From the NCBI RefSeq assembly GCF_000760935.2, contig NZ_CP049744.1, forward strand, positions 3,131,501 through 3,195,500: a stretch of 64,000 nt of DNA, in the 5' to 3' direction. Numbering within the stretch: the stretch's first letter is position 1; the number at the start of each line of letters is the position of its first letter. A program made the translations under genes and the position numbers. Of the stretch, positions 1-8,146 are shown piece by piece. Origin of the DNA: Rhodococcoides fascians A25f. GTDB taxonomy: Bacteria; Actinomycetota; Actinomycetes; Mycobacteriales; Mycobacteriaceae. The notes beneath the pieces were generated by a model. It made no database searches. It was given only the letters and a program-made list of their open reading frames with translations, and had not been told where the DNA came from.

Positions 1-2
1 CG

Positions 3-668
3 TTGTACGTAGTTGTGATGGGATGTGGCCGCGTCGGCGCATCGCTGGCCGGTGCGCTCGAACGCATCGGCCACGAGGTAGCGATCATCGATCGCGACGA
101 GGCAGCCTTTCTGCGCCTCGATCCCGACTTCGGCGGACACCGTGTCGTCGGCATGGGATTCGACCGAGATGTGTTGGTGACTGCGGGAATCGAGAAGGCC
201 GAGGCATTCGCCGCCGTCTCCTCCGGCGACAACTCCAACATCATCTCTGCCCGCGTCGCACGCGAGACCTTCGGAGTCGACAAAGTGGTGGCGAGAATCT
301 ACGACGCCAAACGCGCCGCCGTCTACGAACGGCTCGGTATACCGACCGTGGCCACGGTCCCCTGGGCCACCGACCGCTTTCTGCACAACCTGCTACGTGA
401 CGATCCGACGACCAAATGGCGCGATCCGTCCGGCAGCGTGGCCGTCGTCCTGCTCGACTTCAACGATGCCTGGATCGGCAAGAAGCTTTCGGTCCTCGAA
501 GAGGCGACACGTTCGCGGGCGGCCTTCGTCATCCGATTCGGCGTCGGGTTGCTACCGGACAAGCGCACCGTGATCCAGGCCGGCGACGAGGTGTACGTCG
601 CCGCCGTCTCGGGCACCGTCGCCGAAGCAATCGCGCTGGCGGGCAACCCCCCGCCGTCGGACGACTGA
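3..668 (+). CDS. ceoB: TrkA-family potassium channel regulatory protein (CeoB type)
   Basis: This is a cytoplasmic RCK protein that binds nucleotide and gates a potassium transporter. The N-terminus reads VVVMGCGRVGASLAG, a Rossmann GxGxxG dinucleotide fold. An acidic residue follows the second strand (VAIIDRD), and an RCK_C/TrkA_C-like end lies after about residue 140. The TTG at base 3 falls where relatives begin, so the gene is probably complete although it touches the window edge. A start further upstream cannot be excluded. The next gene is a paralogue 49 bases downstream, matching the ceoB-ceoC pair of mycobacteria (Rv2691-Rv2692), and the two probably act together. At 221 residues it has the usual length for the family. 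The role is inferred from family and synteny. Confidence 0.88.
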   Translation: MYVVVMGCGRVGASLAGALERIGHEVAIIDRDEAAFLRLDPDFGGHRVVGMGFDRDVLVTAGIEKAEAFAAVSSGDNSNIISARVARETFGVDKVVARIYDAKRAAVYERLGIPTVATVPWATDRFLHNLLRDDPTTKWRDPSGSVAVVLLDFNDAWIGKKLSVLEEATRSRAAFVIRFGVGLLPDKRTVIQAGDEVYVAAVSGTVAEAIALAGNPPPSDD

Positions 669-717
669 TGCACGACCGCACGTTCCCCACCTCCCCCATC
701 GACCCGAACGGGAAGCC

Positions 718-1377
718 ATGAAAGTCGCCATCGCCGGTGCCGGCGCAGTCGGCAGATCCATCGCACGTGAGCTGATCCGCAGCGAACACGACGTGATGCT
801 CCTCGAACGCAAGCTCGACCACGTCGATCAGGCCGCGGTGCCGGAAGCCGAATGGGTGCTGGCCGACGCGTGCGAGCTCAGCTTGCTCGAAGCTGCTCAT
901 CTCGAAAACTACGACGTGGTGATCGCCGCCACCGGCGACGACAAGGCCAACCTGGTGCTAAGTCTGCTGGCCAAGACCGAATTCGGCGTCGATCGTGTGG
1001 TGGCCCGAGTCAACGATCCGCGTAACGAGTGGCTGTTCGACTCCGCGTGGGGTGTCGACGTCGCGGTATCGACGCCGCGCATGCTCGCGTCGTTGGTCGA
1101 AGAGGCGGTTTCGGTCGGGGACCTCGTCCATCTGATGACGTTCCGCAAAGGCCAGGCCAACCTCGTCGAGATCACGCTGCCCGAGAACACTCCACTCGCG
1201 GGAAAGCCGGTCCGAAAGCTTCAATTGCCCAGGGACGCTGCCCTGGTGACGATTCTGCGCGGCGGCCGGGTGATCGTGCCACAGCACGACGATCCACTCG
1301 AGGGCGGCGACGAACTACTGTTCGTCGCCGCGAAAGAAGTAGAGAACGAACTACGAGCTGCGGTCGGCCTGATCTGA
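718..1377 (+). CDS. ceoC: TrkA-family potassium channel regulatory protein (CeoC type)
   Basis: This is the second RCK protein of the pair, starting MKVAIAGAGAVGRSIAREL with the GxGxxG nucleotide-binding loop. It has an N-terminal Rossmann half of about 130 residues and a C-terminal TrkA_C half. The C-terminal half contains a DDPLEGGDELLFVA-like ending that mirrors the AGDEVYVAAV ending of the upstream paralogue. The ATG follows a GGGAAG ribosome-binding site. It lies 49 bases after ceoB on the same strand and is probably co-transcribed with it. Its last 27 bases overlap the end of the convergent DUF3159 gene. The likely role is NAD(H)-responsive gating of potassium uptake, by family analogy. 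Confidence 0.88.
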   Translation: MKVAIAGAGAVGRSIARELIRSEHDVMLLERKLDHVDQAAVPEAEWVLADACELSLLEAAHLENYDVVIAATGDDKANLVLSLLAKTEFGVDRVVARVNDPRNEWLFDSAWGVDVAVSTPRMLASLVEEAVSVGDLVHLMTFRKGQANLVEITLPENTPLAGKPVRKLQLPRDAALVTILRGGRVIVPQHDDPLEGGDELLFVAAKEVENELRAAVGLI

Positions 1378-2088
1378 CGGCAGTGTTCCGTCGGTCCGAT
1401 CCGCACTCGACGCAGCCTCCAGCGTGTGATCGGCCCGGCGGACGGCCCAGAGCGTGACCAGTAGCGCCACTCCGGTGAGCGGCCAGCCCATGCCGATCCG
1501 TGCAACGGCCAGCCAGCCGGTCTGATCCGAGTCGTAGAGCTGCGACTGGACGACGTACCGGGCGGCGAACACTGCCGCCCACGCGATCGTCGCCACGTCG
1601 TAGAAGCGCACGGCCGCTCGGTTGTGACGCCACGCCGTTCCCTTGCCGTTGAGGTAACCCCAGATGACTCCGACCAGCGGCCAGCGCGCGAGTACCGACA
1701 ACACGAACGCTCCGCCGTAGACCAGCGAGGTGTAGATGCCGAACAGGAAATAGCCCTTGGCATCCCCGGTGCGGTACGCGATGAACGCGCAGATGCCGAC
1801 ACCGAAAAATCCTGAAATTGCAGGCTGAATGGGACTGCGCTGAACCAGACGCCACACCAGAACTGCAGCGGCCACGCCGAGTGCTGACCACAGGGCGACG
1901 GCCAGGCCGAAGAAGCTGTTGGCCGGAACGAAGACGATGACCGGCAACGTGGAATAGACGAGCCCGCTCAGACCACCGAGCTGTTCGAGAACGGTGGGGG
2001 CCACCTTCTCTACACTGTCCGGCGTCGGCGCATCGGGCGCAGGTTCCGGCGTCGTGGGAGGCGGCACGGCATCGTCGCTGTTGGTCAC
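1351..2088 (-). CDS. DUF3159 family integral membrane protein
   Basis: This protein of about 245 residues has a Pro/Ala/Thr-rich cytoplasmic N-terminus of about 35 residues. Several hydrophobic segments follow, including LVYSTLPVIVFVPANSFFGL, AVALWSALGVAAAVLVW and later ones, and the tail is charged. I recognise it as the DUF3159 family, equivalent in position to Rv2693c. The GTG start beginning VTNSDDAV is preferred, because upstream in-frame sequence is low-complexity and does not look coding. The gene converges on ceoC with a 27-base overlap. The function is unknown. The segment pattern suggests five or six membrane helices. Confidence 0.8.
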   Translation of the reverse strand: MTNSDDAVPPPTTPEPAPDAPTPDSVEKVAPTVLEQLGGLSGLVYSTLPVIVFVPANSFFGLAVALWSALGVAAAVLVWRLVQRSPIQPAISGFFGVGICAFIAYRTGDAKGYFLFGIYTSLVYGGAFVLSVLARWPLVGVIWGYLNGKGTAWRHNRAAVRFYDVATIAWAAVFAARYVVQSQLYDSDQTGWLAVARIGMGWPLTGVALLVTLWAVRRADHTLEAASSADRTDGTLPSDQADRSS

Positions 2089-2116
2089 GACAACGAGAGT
2101 GCCATACCTGCGACGG

Positions 2117-2494
2117 TCAGCTGTCGTCGCGCAGTTCGTAGTAGGGGTTGTAGACGATCTTGCGGCCGTCGCGTTCACCGACGCGCCCACGAACGAGGAC
2201 GGTCTTGCCCGGCTCGATACCGGCGATCTTCCGCCGACCGATCCACACGAGCGTCACCGTGTCGGTACCGTCGAAGAACTCGGCCTCGATGTTTGCGTTG
2301 GCGGCCTTGGAACACGCTTCCACGCTGCGCAATCGACCCAACATCGTGACTTCCTCGCCGCGCGAGCAATCGCATGCGCGTCGGGCACCGGAGGCTTCGG
2401 AAGATTCGGCCATCTCCTCGGCGTCGAGCTGATCGATGTCCTCGGTCAACTTTCGCGTCAACCGGCGAAAGTATCCTGCGGCAGCGGGTGCCAT
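2117..2494 (-). CDS. OB-fold nucleic-acid-binding domain protein (Rv2694c-like)
   Basis: This is a 125-residue protein. An N-terminal helix (AAAGYFRRLTRKL) precedes an OB-fold barrel with the segment TVTLVWIGRRKIAGIEPG and the ending KIVYNPYYELRDD. The frame stays open further upstream, but that part is made of a 34-base repeat. The ATG at 2494 has a GGAG seven bases before it, so I place the start there. The single-strand nucleic-acid-binding role is inferred from the fold, and no substrate is known. Its position between the DUF3159 gene and a hydrolase matches Rv2694c. Confidence 0.82.
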   Translation of the reverse strand: MAPAAAGYFRRLTRKLTEDIDQLDAEEMAESSEASGARRACDCSRGEEVTMLGRLRSVEACSKAANANIEAEFFDGTDTVTLVWIGRRKIAGIEPGKTVLVRGRVGERDGRKIVYNPYYELRDDS

Positions 2495-2502
2495 TGTGCG
2501 CT

Positions 2503-2569
2503 CCAGCGGTGTGAGTCGTTCCGCAGGCTCCACGAGCCAGCGGTAAGGGTCGTTCCGCAAGCTCCACTC
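2503..2569. repeat. Tandem pair of a 34-bp hairpin repeat
   Basis: Two direct copies start at 2503 and 2537 (period 34). Both contain CCAGCGGT followed five bases later by TCGTTCCGCARGCTCCAC. The first copy and the start of the second can fold into CCGC-A-GGCTC-CAC-GAGCC-A-GCGG at 2521-2543. The core recurs with one mismatch in 25 bases at 53424-53448, so this belongs to a dispersed family rather than being a local duplication. It sits just upstream of the OB-fold gene, extends that frame artificially and may hold or disrupt its promoter. Confidence 0.75.
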
Positions 2570-2695
2570 CTGGAAGCAACTGCGGCGACGTGGGGGTTTG
2601 CCTCGTCAGGGCGGGTACTTCGCCACTGTAGACCCGAAGTGTCACACTGACCAACCATCGCCACGCTCGGAACCGAAGCCGTGCACAATCGTGTC

Positions 2696-3418
2696 GTGCA
2701 CAGCCGATTCGACACCCTCGCCGCGGTCGTTCTACCTGGTACGGGATCGGACGCCCGGTTTGCCGAAGACGCATTCTCGGCAGCGTTCGCCGGTGTGGGA
2801 TTGACCACCATCGCCGTCGAACCCGATCCGACCGGCGTGGTCGAGAGCTACGTCGGCGCGCTGAACGCCGCAACGCGCAGGCACGGCCGAATCGTCGTGG
2901 CAGGAATCTCCCTCGGTGCCGCGGTCGCAGCACGGTGGGCTGCCGACAACGCGTCGAGCACTGCAGCGCTGGCGCTCGCTCTACCGGCATGGACCGGCGA
3001 CCCGGCGGGCACTCCCGCGGCCCTCAGCGCCCAGTTCACCGCTCGATCGCTGCGTGAGGTGGGGCTCGATGCCGTCACCACGGCCATGTCGTCGTCGAGC
3101 CCCGAATGGCTCGCTCGCACCTTGCGGCGATCCTGGGCCTCCCAGTGGCCGGCTCTTCCCGATGCCTTGGACGAGGCAGCGCGACACCGGAGCCTCGGGC
3201 TCGACGAGCTCGCACGGATCGAGTTGCCGACCGTCGTCGTCGGCGCGGTGAACGACGCGGTGCATCCGATCGAGGTGGCGCGGAACTGGGCGCGCGCGCT
3301 ACCGAACTGCGTACTCAGAACGGTGACGCTCGACATGATCGGCAACGACGCAGGATGTCTTGGCCGTGCGGTTGTCGACGGTCTCGACCTGGGGTCGCCT
3401 CAACCGCCCAGTTGCTGA
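2696..3418 (+). CDS. Alpha/beta-hydrolase-like protein (Rv2695-like)
   Basis: This is a protein of about 240 residues with an early LPGTGSD loop and a nucleophile-elbow-like GISLGAAVAA (GxSxG) near residue 70. A late strand, LPTVVVGAVNDAVHPI, resembles the Asp and substrate loop of serine hydrolases. I chose the GTG at 2696 because a -10-like CACAAT ends six bases upstream, implying a leaderless message. An in-frame GTG at 2681 is the alternative. It converges on the DUF3710 gene with a 19-base overlap. No substrate can be assigned. Position and fold match Rv2695. Confidence 0.75.
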   Translation: MHSRFDTLAAVVLPGTGSDARFAEDAFSAAFAGVGLTTIAVEPDPTGVVESYVGALNAATRRHGRIVVAGISLGAAVAARWAADNASSTAALALALPAWTGDPAGTPAALSAQFTARSLREVGLDAVTTAMSSSSPEWLARTLRRSWASQWPALPDALDEAARHRSLGLDELARIELPTVVVGAVNDAVHPIEVARNWARALPNCVLRTVTLDMIGNDAGCLGRAVVDGLDLGSPQPPSC

Positions 3419-4227
3419 ATTGCCGATCCCGATGCCCCGCGTCGCGGCGCTCGATCGCGCTCGGCCGCAGTCGACTGCGGTACCGTATTCTGCTCCGGTG
3501 CCGAATTCTGTTGCGGCGCAACAGGTTCAGTCTCCGGAGCCGGCGGTGGTGGCGATTGCTGCGCCGCCGCCTGCTGCTGCGAGGCAGCAGCAAGTTGCTC
3601 GGCCAGCACCTGCGGCAACACCACCGGCAGCGGCGTTCGAACGGGATGCGGATCGGTCCCCCGGTCGACCACGGTCTGCCGAAGAATCGTATGTGCGAGT
3701 TGGACGAGCGGCTGCCCCTCGCCCACGGCACCAGACGGCCCGGCCAGCACGCATCGGACCATCCACCGATAGCCGTCGACTCCGATGAAACGGAGATCGG
3801 CGTTGGCTGTGACGCCGTGCAGCTCACGCCCCCACGGACCCGTCTCCACAGTGGTCTCGGCCTTGTCGTTGCGAAGCGATGTCGCCAGGTCTACCGCCAC
3901 CTCGCGCCACTGACCGGGCGATTTGGGTGCCGCGTACGCCGCTATGGTGATGCGCCCGAACTGGGTGACGATGTGCACTGCCTGCGGGCTGCCTGCCTGG
4001 GACATCTCGACCTGCAGCTGGCCGCCTTCCGGAAGTGGAATCAACACCGAGCCCAGGTCGAGCCGCGTCTTGGCTACGGTCTCGCGATCATCGTCCAGGT
4101 CCTCCAGATCGTGGGGTCCGTCGGCGCCGGTGTCGGCGGGCTCCTCGTCCTCGACTCCATCGACGAATGCCTCCGCATCGGGTGCGGATGCACTGCCGGC
4201 GTCGTTCTTCTTACGCCGTCCGAACAT
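3400..4227 (-). CDS. DUF3710 family protein
   Basis: This 275-residue protein starts MFGRRKKNDAG. Its N-terminus is acidic, and the globular DUF3710 domain includes FGRITIAAYAAPKSPGQWREV and RFIGVDGYRWMVRCVLAGP. The long C-terminal tail (about residues 205-275) is rich in Gln, Ala and Pro and looks disordered. It corresponds in position to Rv2696c, between the hydrolase and dut. The gene converges on the hydrolase. The function is unknown. The glutamine- and proline-rich tail is likely to differ between species. Confidence 0.85.
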   Translation of the reverse strand: MFGRRKKNDAGSASAPDAEAFVDGVEDEEPADTGADGPHDLEDLDDDRETVAKTRLDLGSVLIPLPEGGQLQVEMSQAGSPQAVHIVTQFGRITIAAYAAPKSPGQWREVAVDLATSLRNDKAETTVETGPWGRELHGVTANADLRFIGVDGYRWMVRCVLAGPSGAVGEGQPLVQLAHTILRQTVVDRGTDPHPVRTPLPVVLPQVLAEQLAAASQQQAAAQQSPPPPAPETEPVAPQQNSAPEQNTVPQSTAAERDRAPRRGASGSAIQQLGG

Positions 4228-4291
4228 GTTCAGCTCTCTTCTTCTCGGTTGCTTCCACGTTGCCTGCCACCGACCGACGCCGTGGCGGAAC

Positions 4292-4822
4292 TCACTGCTT
4301 CAGACTCGCATGGCCGCCGGTCGACCCGTGACCACCGGCCCCTCGAACGGTGTCGTCCAGCTCGTCGACCTCGACGAACGTCACCAGCTCGACCCGCTGT
4401 ACGACCAGCTGCGCGATACGGTCGCCCCGGTCCAGCGCGATCGGGGTGTGCAGGTCGTGGTTGATCAGACACACCTTGATCTCTCCGCGGTATCCGGCAT
4501 CGATCGTGCCCGGGGTGTTGACGACCGACAGCCCCGATTTCGCCGCCAGGCCCGAGCGCGGATGAATCAGCCCGACTGTTCCCAGCGGAAGAGCGACCGC
4601 GATACCGGTTCCCACCAGCACACGTTCACCCGGGGCGATCGTGACCGGAGCAGTGATCCGCAGATCTACTCCTGCGTCACCCTCGTGCGCGCGGGTGGGG
4701 ATCGGTAGCTCGGGGTCGAGTCGGCGGACTCGCACCTCGGTCAGCGGAGATGCAGGCCACACAGAGTTCGGGGTTCGCTCGGCAGACGGATCCATGCCGG
4801 TCTCGGGGGCTTCGTCGCTCAC
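4292..4822 (-). CDS. dut: Deoxyuridine 5'-triphosphate nucleotidohydrolase
   Basis: The enzyme hydrolyses dUTP to dUMP and pyrophosphate, keeping uracil out of DNA and feeding dTMP synthesis. The trimeric dUTPase motifs are present in order: [46 protein letters not shown] and the Gly-rich [13 protein letters not shown] tail. I use the GTG at 4822, because a TAGTCT hexamer ends eight bases upstream, fitting a leaderless transcript. The ATG at 4795 is an alternative without a clear ribosome-binding site. The gene is divergent from the DUF3093 gene. The N-terminal extension before [11 protein letters not shown] is longer than usual for either start. Confidence 0.93.
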   Translation of the reverse strand: MSDEAPETGMDPSAERTPNSVWPASPLTEVRVRRLDPELPIPTRAHEGDAGVDLRITAPVTIAPGERVLVGTGIAVALPLGTVGLIHPRSGLAAKSGLSVVNTPGTIDAGYRGEIKVCLINHDLHTPIALDRGDRIAQLVVQRVELVTFVEVDELDDTVRGAGGHGSTGGHASLKQ

Positions 4823-4830
4823 GTCGAACG

Positions 4831-4873
4831 AGACTACGCTGGCCTGCTCCAGCCTCGGTGTGGCGACTACCCT
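4831..4873. promoter_or_regulatory. Divergent -10 elements for dut and the DUF3093 gene
   Basis: On the minus strand TAGTCT (4836-4831) lies eight bases before the dut GTG. On the plus strand TACCCT (4868-4873) lies seven bases before the DUF3093 GTG at 4881. Both fit the actinobacterial SigA -10 pattern TANNNT at the distance expected when transcription begins at the start codon. No clear -35 hexamer is visible. Assignment is by pattern only. Confidence 0.55.
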
Positions 4874-4880
4874 GGTGCTC

Positions 4881-5429
4881 GTGACTGCAGATCGACAGAC
4901 CGAACCCGCGAACTCGGAGTCCGGCAACTCCACTCCCAGCACCGGGTCCACCGACTCGATGCTCTATTCCGAGCGACTCTGGGTGCCGCTCTGGTGGTGG
5001 GCAGCGGGAGCCGCCGTGGCGGTGTTGCTGGCGGCGGAGATTCACATGGGCGCACCGGGCATCCGGGCATGGTTGCCGTACGTCGTGTTGCTGCCGCTCG
5101 TCGCCTGGGCGCTGTTCGCCTTCAGCAGGCTGCGCGTCGAGGTGGTGGCCGAAACCGGCTCGACCGACGTCGAATTGCGTGTGGGGAAAGCACACCTGCC
5201 GCTCGCTGTGGCAGCCAAGGCAGCAATCGTCCCCGGAACAGCAAAAAGTGCGGCGCTGGGCAGACAGCTCGATCCGCTGGCTTTCGTACAGCACCGCACC
5301 TGGGTGAAGCAGATGGTGATCGTGGTTCTCGACGATCCGGACGATCCGACACCGTATTGGCTGATCAGCACCAAACGTCCCGACGCGTTACTGGCGGTAC
5401 TGTCCGCTCACGGCGTCGAGGCACGCTGA
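4881..5429 (+). CDS. DUF3093 family membrane protein
   Basis: This is a 182-residue protein with a Ser/Thr-rich N-terminus of about 25 residues. A membrane pair follows ([20 protein letters not shown] and [21 protein letters not shown]). A cytoplasmic PH-like domain ends [20 protein letters not shown]. It matches the DUF3093 family (position of Rv2698). The GTG at 4881 is preferred because TACCCT ends seven bases upstream and the longer open frame is antisense to dut. The function is unknown. Confidence 0.85.
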   Translation: MTADRQTEPANSESGNSTPSTGSTDSMLYSERLWVPLWWWAAGAAVAVLLAAEIHMGAPGIRAWLPYVVLLPLVAWALFAFSRLRVEVVAETGSTDVELRVGKAHLPLAVAAKAAIVPGTAKSAALGRQLDPLAFVQHRTWVKQMVIVVLDDPDDPTPYWLISTKRPDALLAVLSAHGVEAR

Positions 5430-5501
5430 CCTCGCACCCGACCGACGGTCGGGGAACCGACGCACAGACCCGAGCCGATGATCAGGTCTGTGCGGAGAAG
5501 A

Positions 5502-5804
5502 TCACGCCGCGCAGTCGCGGCACATAAGTACGCCGTTGGCGTCGCTGGCCAGTCGGCTCCGGTGATGAACCAGGAAGCAGCTCGAGCAGGTGAACTCGTC
5601 CGCCTGCTTGGGAACCACTCGAACCGAGAGCTCCTCACCGGACAGGTCTGCACCCGGGAGCTCGAACGACTCCGCGGTGTCGGATTCGTCCACGTCCACC
5701 ACTGCGGACTGGGCCTCGTTGCGCCGAGCTTTCAGTTCTTCGAGCGAATCCTCGGATACGTCGTCGGATTCTGTTCTTCTCGGTGCGTCGTAGTCGGTTG
5801 CCAT
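5502..5804 (-). CDS. DUF4193 family protein
   Basis: This 100-residue acidic protein starts MATDYDAPRRTE and is very close to Rv2699c. A C-terminal zinc-ribbon-like part contains the pairs CSSC (in DEFTCSSCFLVHH) and CRDC (in MCRDCAA), which probably bind one metal ion. The ATG at 5804 is preceded by GAGGGG about ten bases upstream. The short in-frame extension to 5822 lies in that ribosome-binding region and is rejected. The role is unknown. High conservation across mycolata suggests a core function. Confidence 0.9.
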   Translation of the reverse strand: MATDYDAPRRTESDDVSEDSLEELKARRNEAQSAVVDVDESDTAESFELPGADLSGEELSVRVVPKQADEFTCSSCFLVHHRSRLASDANGVLMCRDCAA

Positions 5805-6349
5805 TGTTCTCGTACCCCTCATCTTCGTGCGTGTGTGTGGTGGGAGCTGCCGTTGTGGTCGGCTTGTGGCCGTCGGCTGTGAAGAGGGCGCTTGCTCACT
5901 CCCACCGATTGTTCGTACCTGTTCGAATCGTTCGTCGTCGCGCGGTGCCCGAAACTACACCGGGTAGTTCCCAAAACTCGCCGGTTGAAACCCGATCGAG
6001 ACCTCGCTCACCTGATCGATGGTGCACCGGCGTCCGATTCTCGAAGCACCGCGGCCGCCAGACAATAGCCGAACCCGGTCACAAACTCGAAACCGAATCG
6101 CCGGTGAGTCCATTACCTGCATGCACGCCGCAACAACACCGAGGCGGCCGTCTTCATTCCACGATCCACCGAAGGCGTCACGGCGCGGGTTTTCGGCTCC
6201 GAAACGGGAGGTGCGCCCCCATCCGAGAAGGGTCGGGCCCGAGTGTGCCGCCGCCGGGCACCGCGGGCATCTACAGTAGGCACCGCGTCGGTGTGAACCG
6301 ACCCTGTGACCGGTCTCGGCGCCAGCCGAAGGAAAGGCGAAGATCAACT
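5805..6349. other. Intergenic region between DUF4193 and cei genes
   Basis: These 545 bases are the longest stretch without a gene. Open frames cross it but start in low-complexity Arg/Ser-rich translations with no family resemblance. I see a -10-like TACAGT at 6272-6277, which could drive cei with a leader of about 65 bases. The purine-rich AAGGAAAGG at 6329-6337 is the likely ribosome-binding site of cei. Nothing else is recognisable, and a small RNA cannot be excluded. Confidence 0.4.
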
Positions 6350-7030
6350 GTGGTTTCTCTGATCACCGAAGGCCGTTCGGCCGACGATCGAGGTCGTCCG
6401 TTCCGTCGCCGCCGGGCATTTCCCATCCTCGCCGTGTTCACGGTGCTGGCGCTGCTCGGCGTGGTCGTCTGGGTCAAGGTGTTCACCACATCCGAGGCCA
6501 CCTCCGCAACCGCCGAATGCAACACGCCGACCACCACGGCCGCCACCGACGGCACGCAGCCCGTACCGCTGGGTGACGAGGTCGACCCCGACACGCTGCT
6601 CGATGTCGAGCCTGCGGCACTGTCCGCATCGAAGGTGCGTGTCTTCAACGCCAACGGTGAGCGCGGCCAGGCGGCTCTGGTGGCGGCTCAGCTCATCGAT
6701 TACGGTTTCGCAAGCGCACCGGACGTCCAGGTCGGCAACGATCCGGTCTACGTCGATCAGAACATGCAGTGCCAGGGCCAGATTCGGTTCGGTGCAGCCG
6801 GGGTCGCTGCGGCGAGCGCGGTATGGCTCGTCGCGCCCTGCGCCGAGCTCATCGAAGATTCCCGCACCGACGACTCGGTCGATCTCGCTCTCGGTACCTA
6901 CTTCAGCGCGATCCAGCCGAACGACGACGCAGAAGAAGTGCTCCGCACACTCGCCGGTACGGCGCCGGATGCCGCGCCGCAGCCGCTCGATGCCGATCTA
7001 CTCGCCGCAGCGCGCGAATCGCGTTGCTGA
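6350..7030 (+). CDS. cei: Envelope integrity protein Cei (LytR C-terminal domain)
   Basis: This is a 226-residue membrane-anchored protein. A short basic cytoplasmic part (RPFRRRRAF) precedes one transmembrane helix (PILAVFTVLALLGVVVWVKVF). After it comes an extracytoplasmic LytR_C domain beginning near SKVRVFNANGERGQAALVAA. Two extracellular cysteines occur in the domain (QCQGQ and APCAEL), and one terminates the protein. It corresponds to Rv2700, which is linked to cell-envelope integrity. The GTG at 6350 follows AAGGAAAGG. The open frame extends far upstream, but that part is not protein-like. Confidence 0.85.
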   Translation: MVSLITEGRSADDRGRPFRRRRAFPILAVFTVLALLGVVVWVKVFTTSEATSATAECNTPTTTAATDGTQPVPLGDEVDPDTLLDVEPAALSASKVRVFNANGERGQAALVAAQLIDYGFASAPDVQVGNDPVYVDQNMQCQGQIRFGAAGVAAASAVWLVAPCAELIEDSRTDDSVDLALGTYFSAIQPNDDAEEVLRTLAGTAPDAAPQPLDADLLAAARESRC

Positions 7031-7045
7031 CGTCGATTCGACTCG

Positions 7046-7990
7046 TCAGCCAGGAATCGGATCGAGAGCGCCTGCGCTGCGCAACGCGGCCAGGAAGGCG
7101 TTCGAGATTCCGGGGGCCATAGCCACGGTGGCGGAGCCGTGCGCACTCGTCGAGTTCGCAGCCGGCAGTCGCACCACCGCTCCGGCCTCGGTCGCGATGA
7201 GCGCACCCGCGGCCCAGTCCCACGGACTGAGCCCGTGCTCGAAGTGGGCGTCGACCGCTCCGGACGCGACCATGCACAGGTCCAGCGCTGCCGATCCGAT
7301 CCGGCGGATGTCTCGTACCTGAGGCAGCAGTTCGGAGATGATCGCGCCCTGTACCGCTCGACGACCCGACCCGTAGCCGAATCCGGTGGCCAGCAACGTC
7401 ATCGACAATTCGGTGACGTCCGAGCACCGCAGTTGCTCCTCGGTGCCGTCGGCCCCTCGTACGGTGGCACCGCGGCCCTTCGCAGCGGAGTAGACGAGAT
7501 CGCGAGCAACGTCGACCACGGCCCCCGCCACACTGACACCGTCGATCTGAACGGCGACCGACACCGCGTAGGCCGGGATTCCGTACATGAAATTCACGGT
7601 CCCGTCGATCGGGTCAAGTACCCACCGCACACCGTCGAGCGACTCGTCCTCGCTCCCTTCCTCTTCCCCGAGAATGGAATCCGCCGGCCGCAGCTGCGCC
7701 AACATCTCGCGCAGAACGCGCTCGGTTTCGGTGTCCACGACGGTCACCGGATCGGTCGGCGTGCTCTTGGACTGCACCGCGTCGTCATCGACACTCGAAC
7801 CGCCACCGAACACCTGCGGTCGCCGCAGTCGCACGTGCTCGGCGGCACGCGTCGCGACGCGTTCGGCAACCTCGCGCAGCACGTCCACGTCTCGTGTGTT
7901 CGGTTCGGTGTCCGACCCTCCCGCCGGCACCGGCGTTCCGGGCAATTGCGTACTGGCGGTGTCGTTCTGCGATCCGTCTGATTTCGGCAC
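7046..7990 (-). CDS. suhB: Inositol-1-monophosphatase family protein SuhB
   Basis: The protein is a Mg2+-dependent phosphatase releasing inositol from inositol-1-phosphate. In mycolata this feeds phosphatidylinositol, mannosides and mycothiol. Metal-site motifs are clear: GEEEG near residue 108, WVLDPIDGTVNF near 123 and WDWAAGALIATEAGA near the C-terminus. It matches Rv2701c in position. The start is uncertain. I use the GTG at 7990, and GTG codons further upstream are possible. The N-terminal 35 residues are poorly conserved and may not be translated. It is divergent from ppgK. Confidence 0.85.
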   Translation of the reverse strand: MPKSDGSQNDTASTQLPGTPVPAGGSDTEPNTRDVDVLREVAERVATRAAEHVRLRRPQVFGGGSSVDDDAVQSKSTPTDPVTVVDTETERVLREMLAQLRPADSILGEEEGSEDESLDGVRWVLDPIDGTVNFMYGIPAYAVSVAVQIDGVSVAGAVVDVARDLVYSAAKGRGATVRGADGTEEQLRCSDVTELSMTLLATGFGYGSGRRAVQGAIISELLPQVRDIRRIGSAALDLCMVASGAVDAHFEHGLSPWDWAAGALIATEAGAVVRLPAANSTSAHGSATVAMAPGISNAFLAALRSAGALDPIPG

Positions 7991-8146
7991 TCGTACATCG
8001 CAACACACACCGACGGCCGAGCACCACCGCAGCGACTCACCCAACACAGTCGGGGCCGACTCGGCGTTCCACGAACAGCGAATCGGCACTATTGTTCGGA
8101 AGCGACGGCACCACACGGATTCGATCAGGCCAGGAGCGGCATCCAC

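Noticed and set aside
3106..4464. Plus-strand open frame of 452 codons across the DUF3710 gene
   Set aside because: It is Arg-rich shadow sequence overlapping three recognised genes.
5783..6349. Upstream extension of cei by 189 codons
   Set aside because: The extension is Arg/Ser-rich, not protein-like and runs over the DUF4193 promoter region. A ribosome-binding site supports the GTG at 6350.
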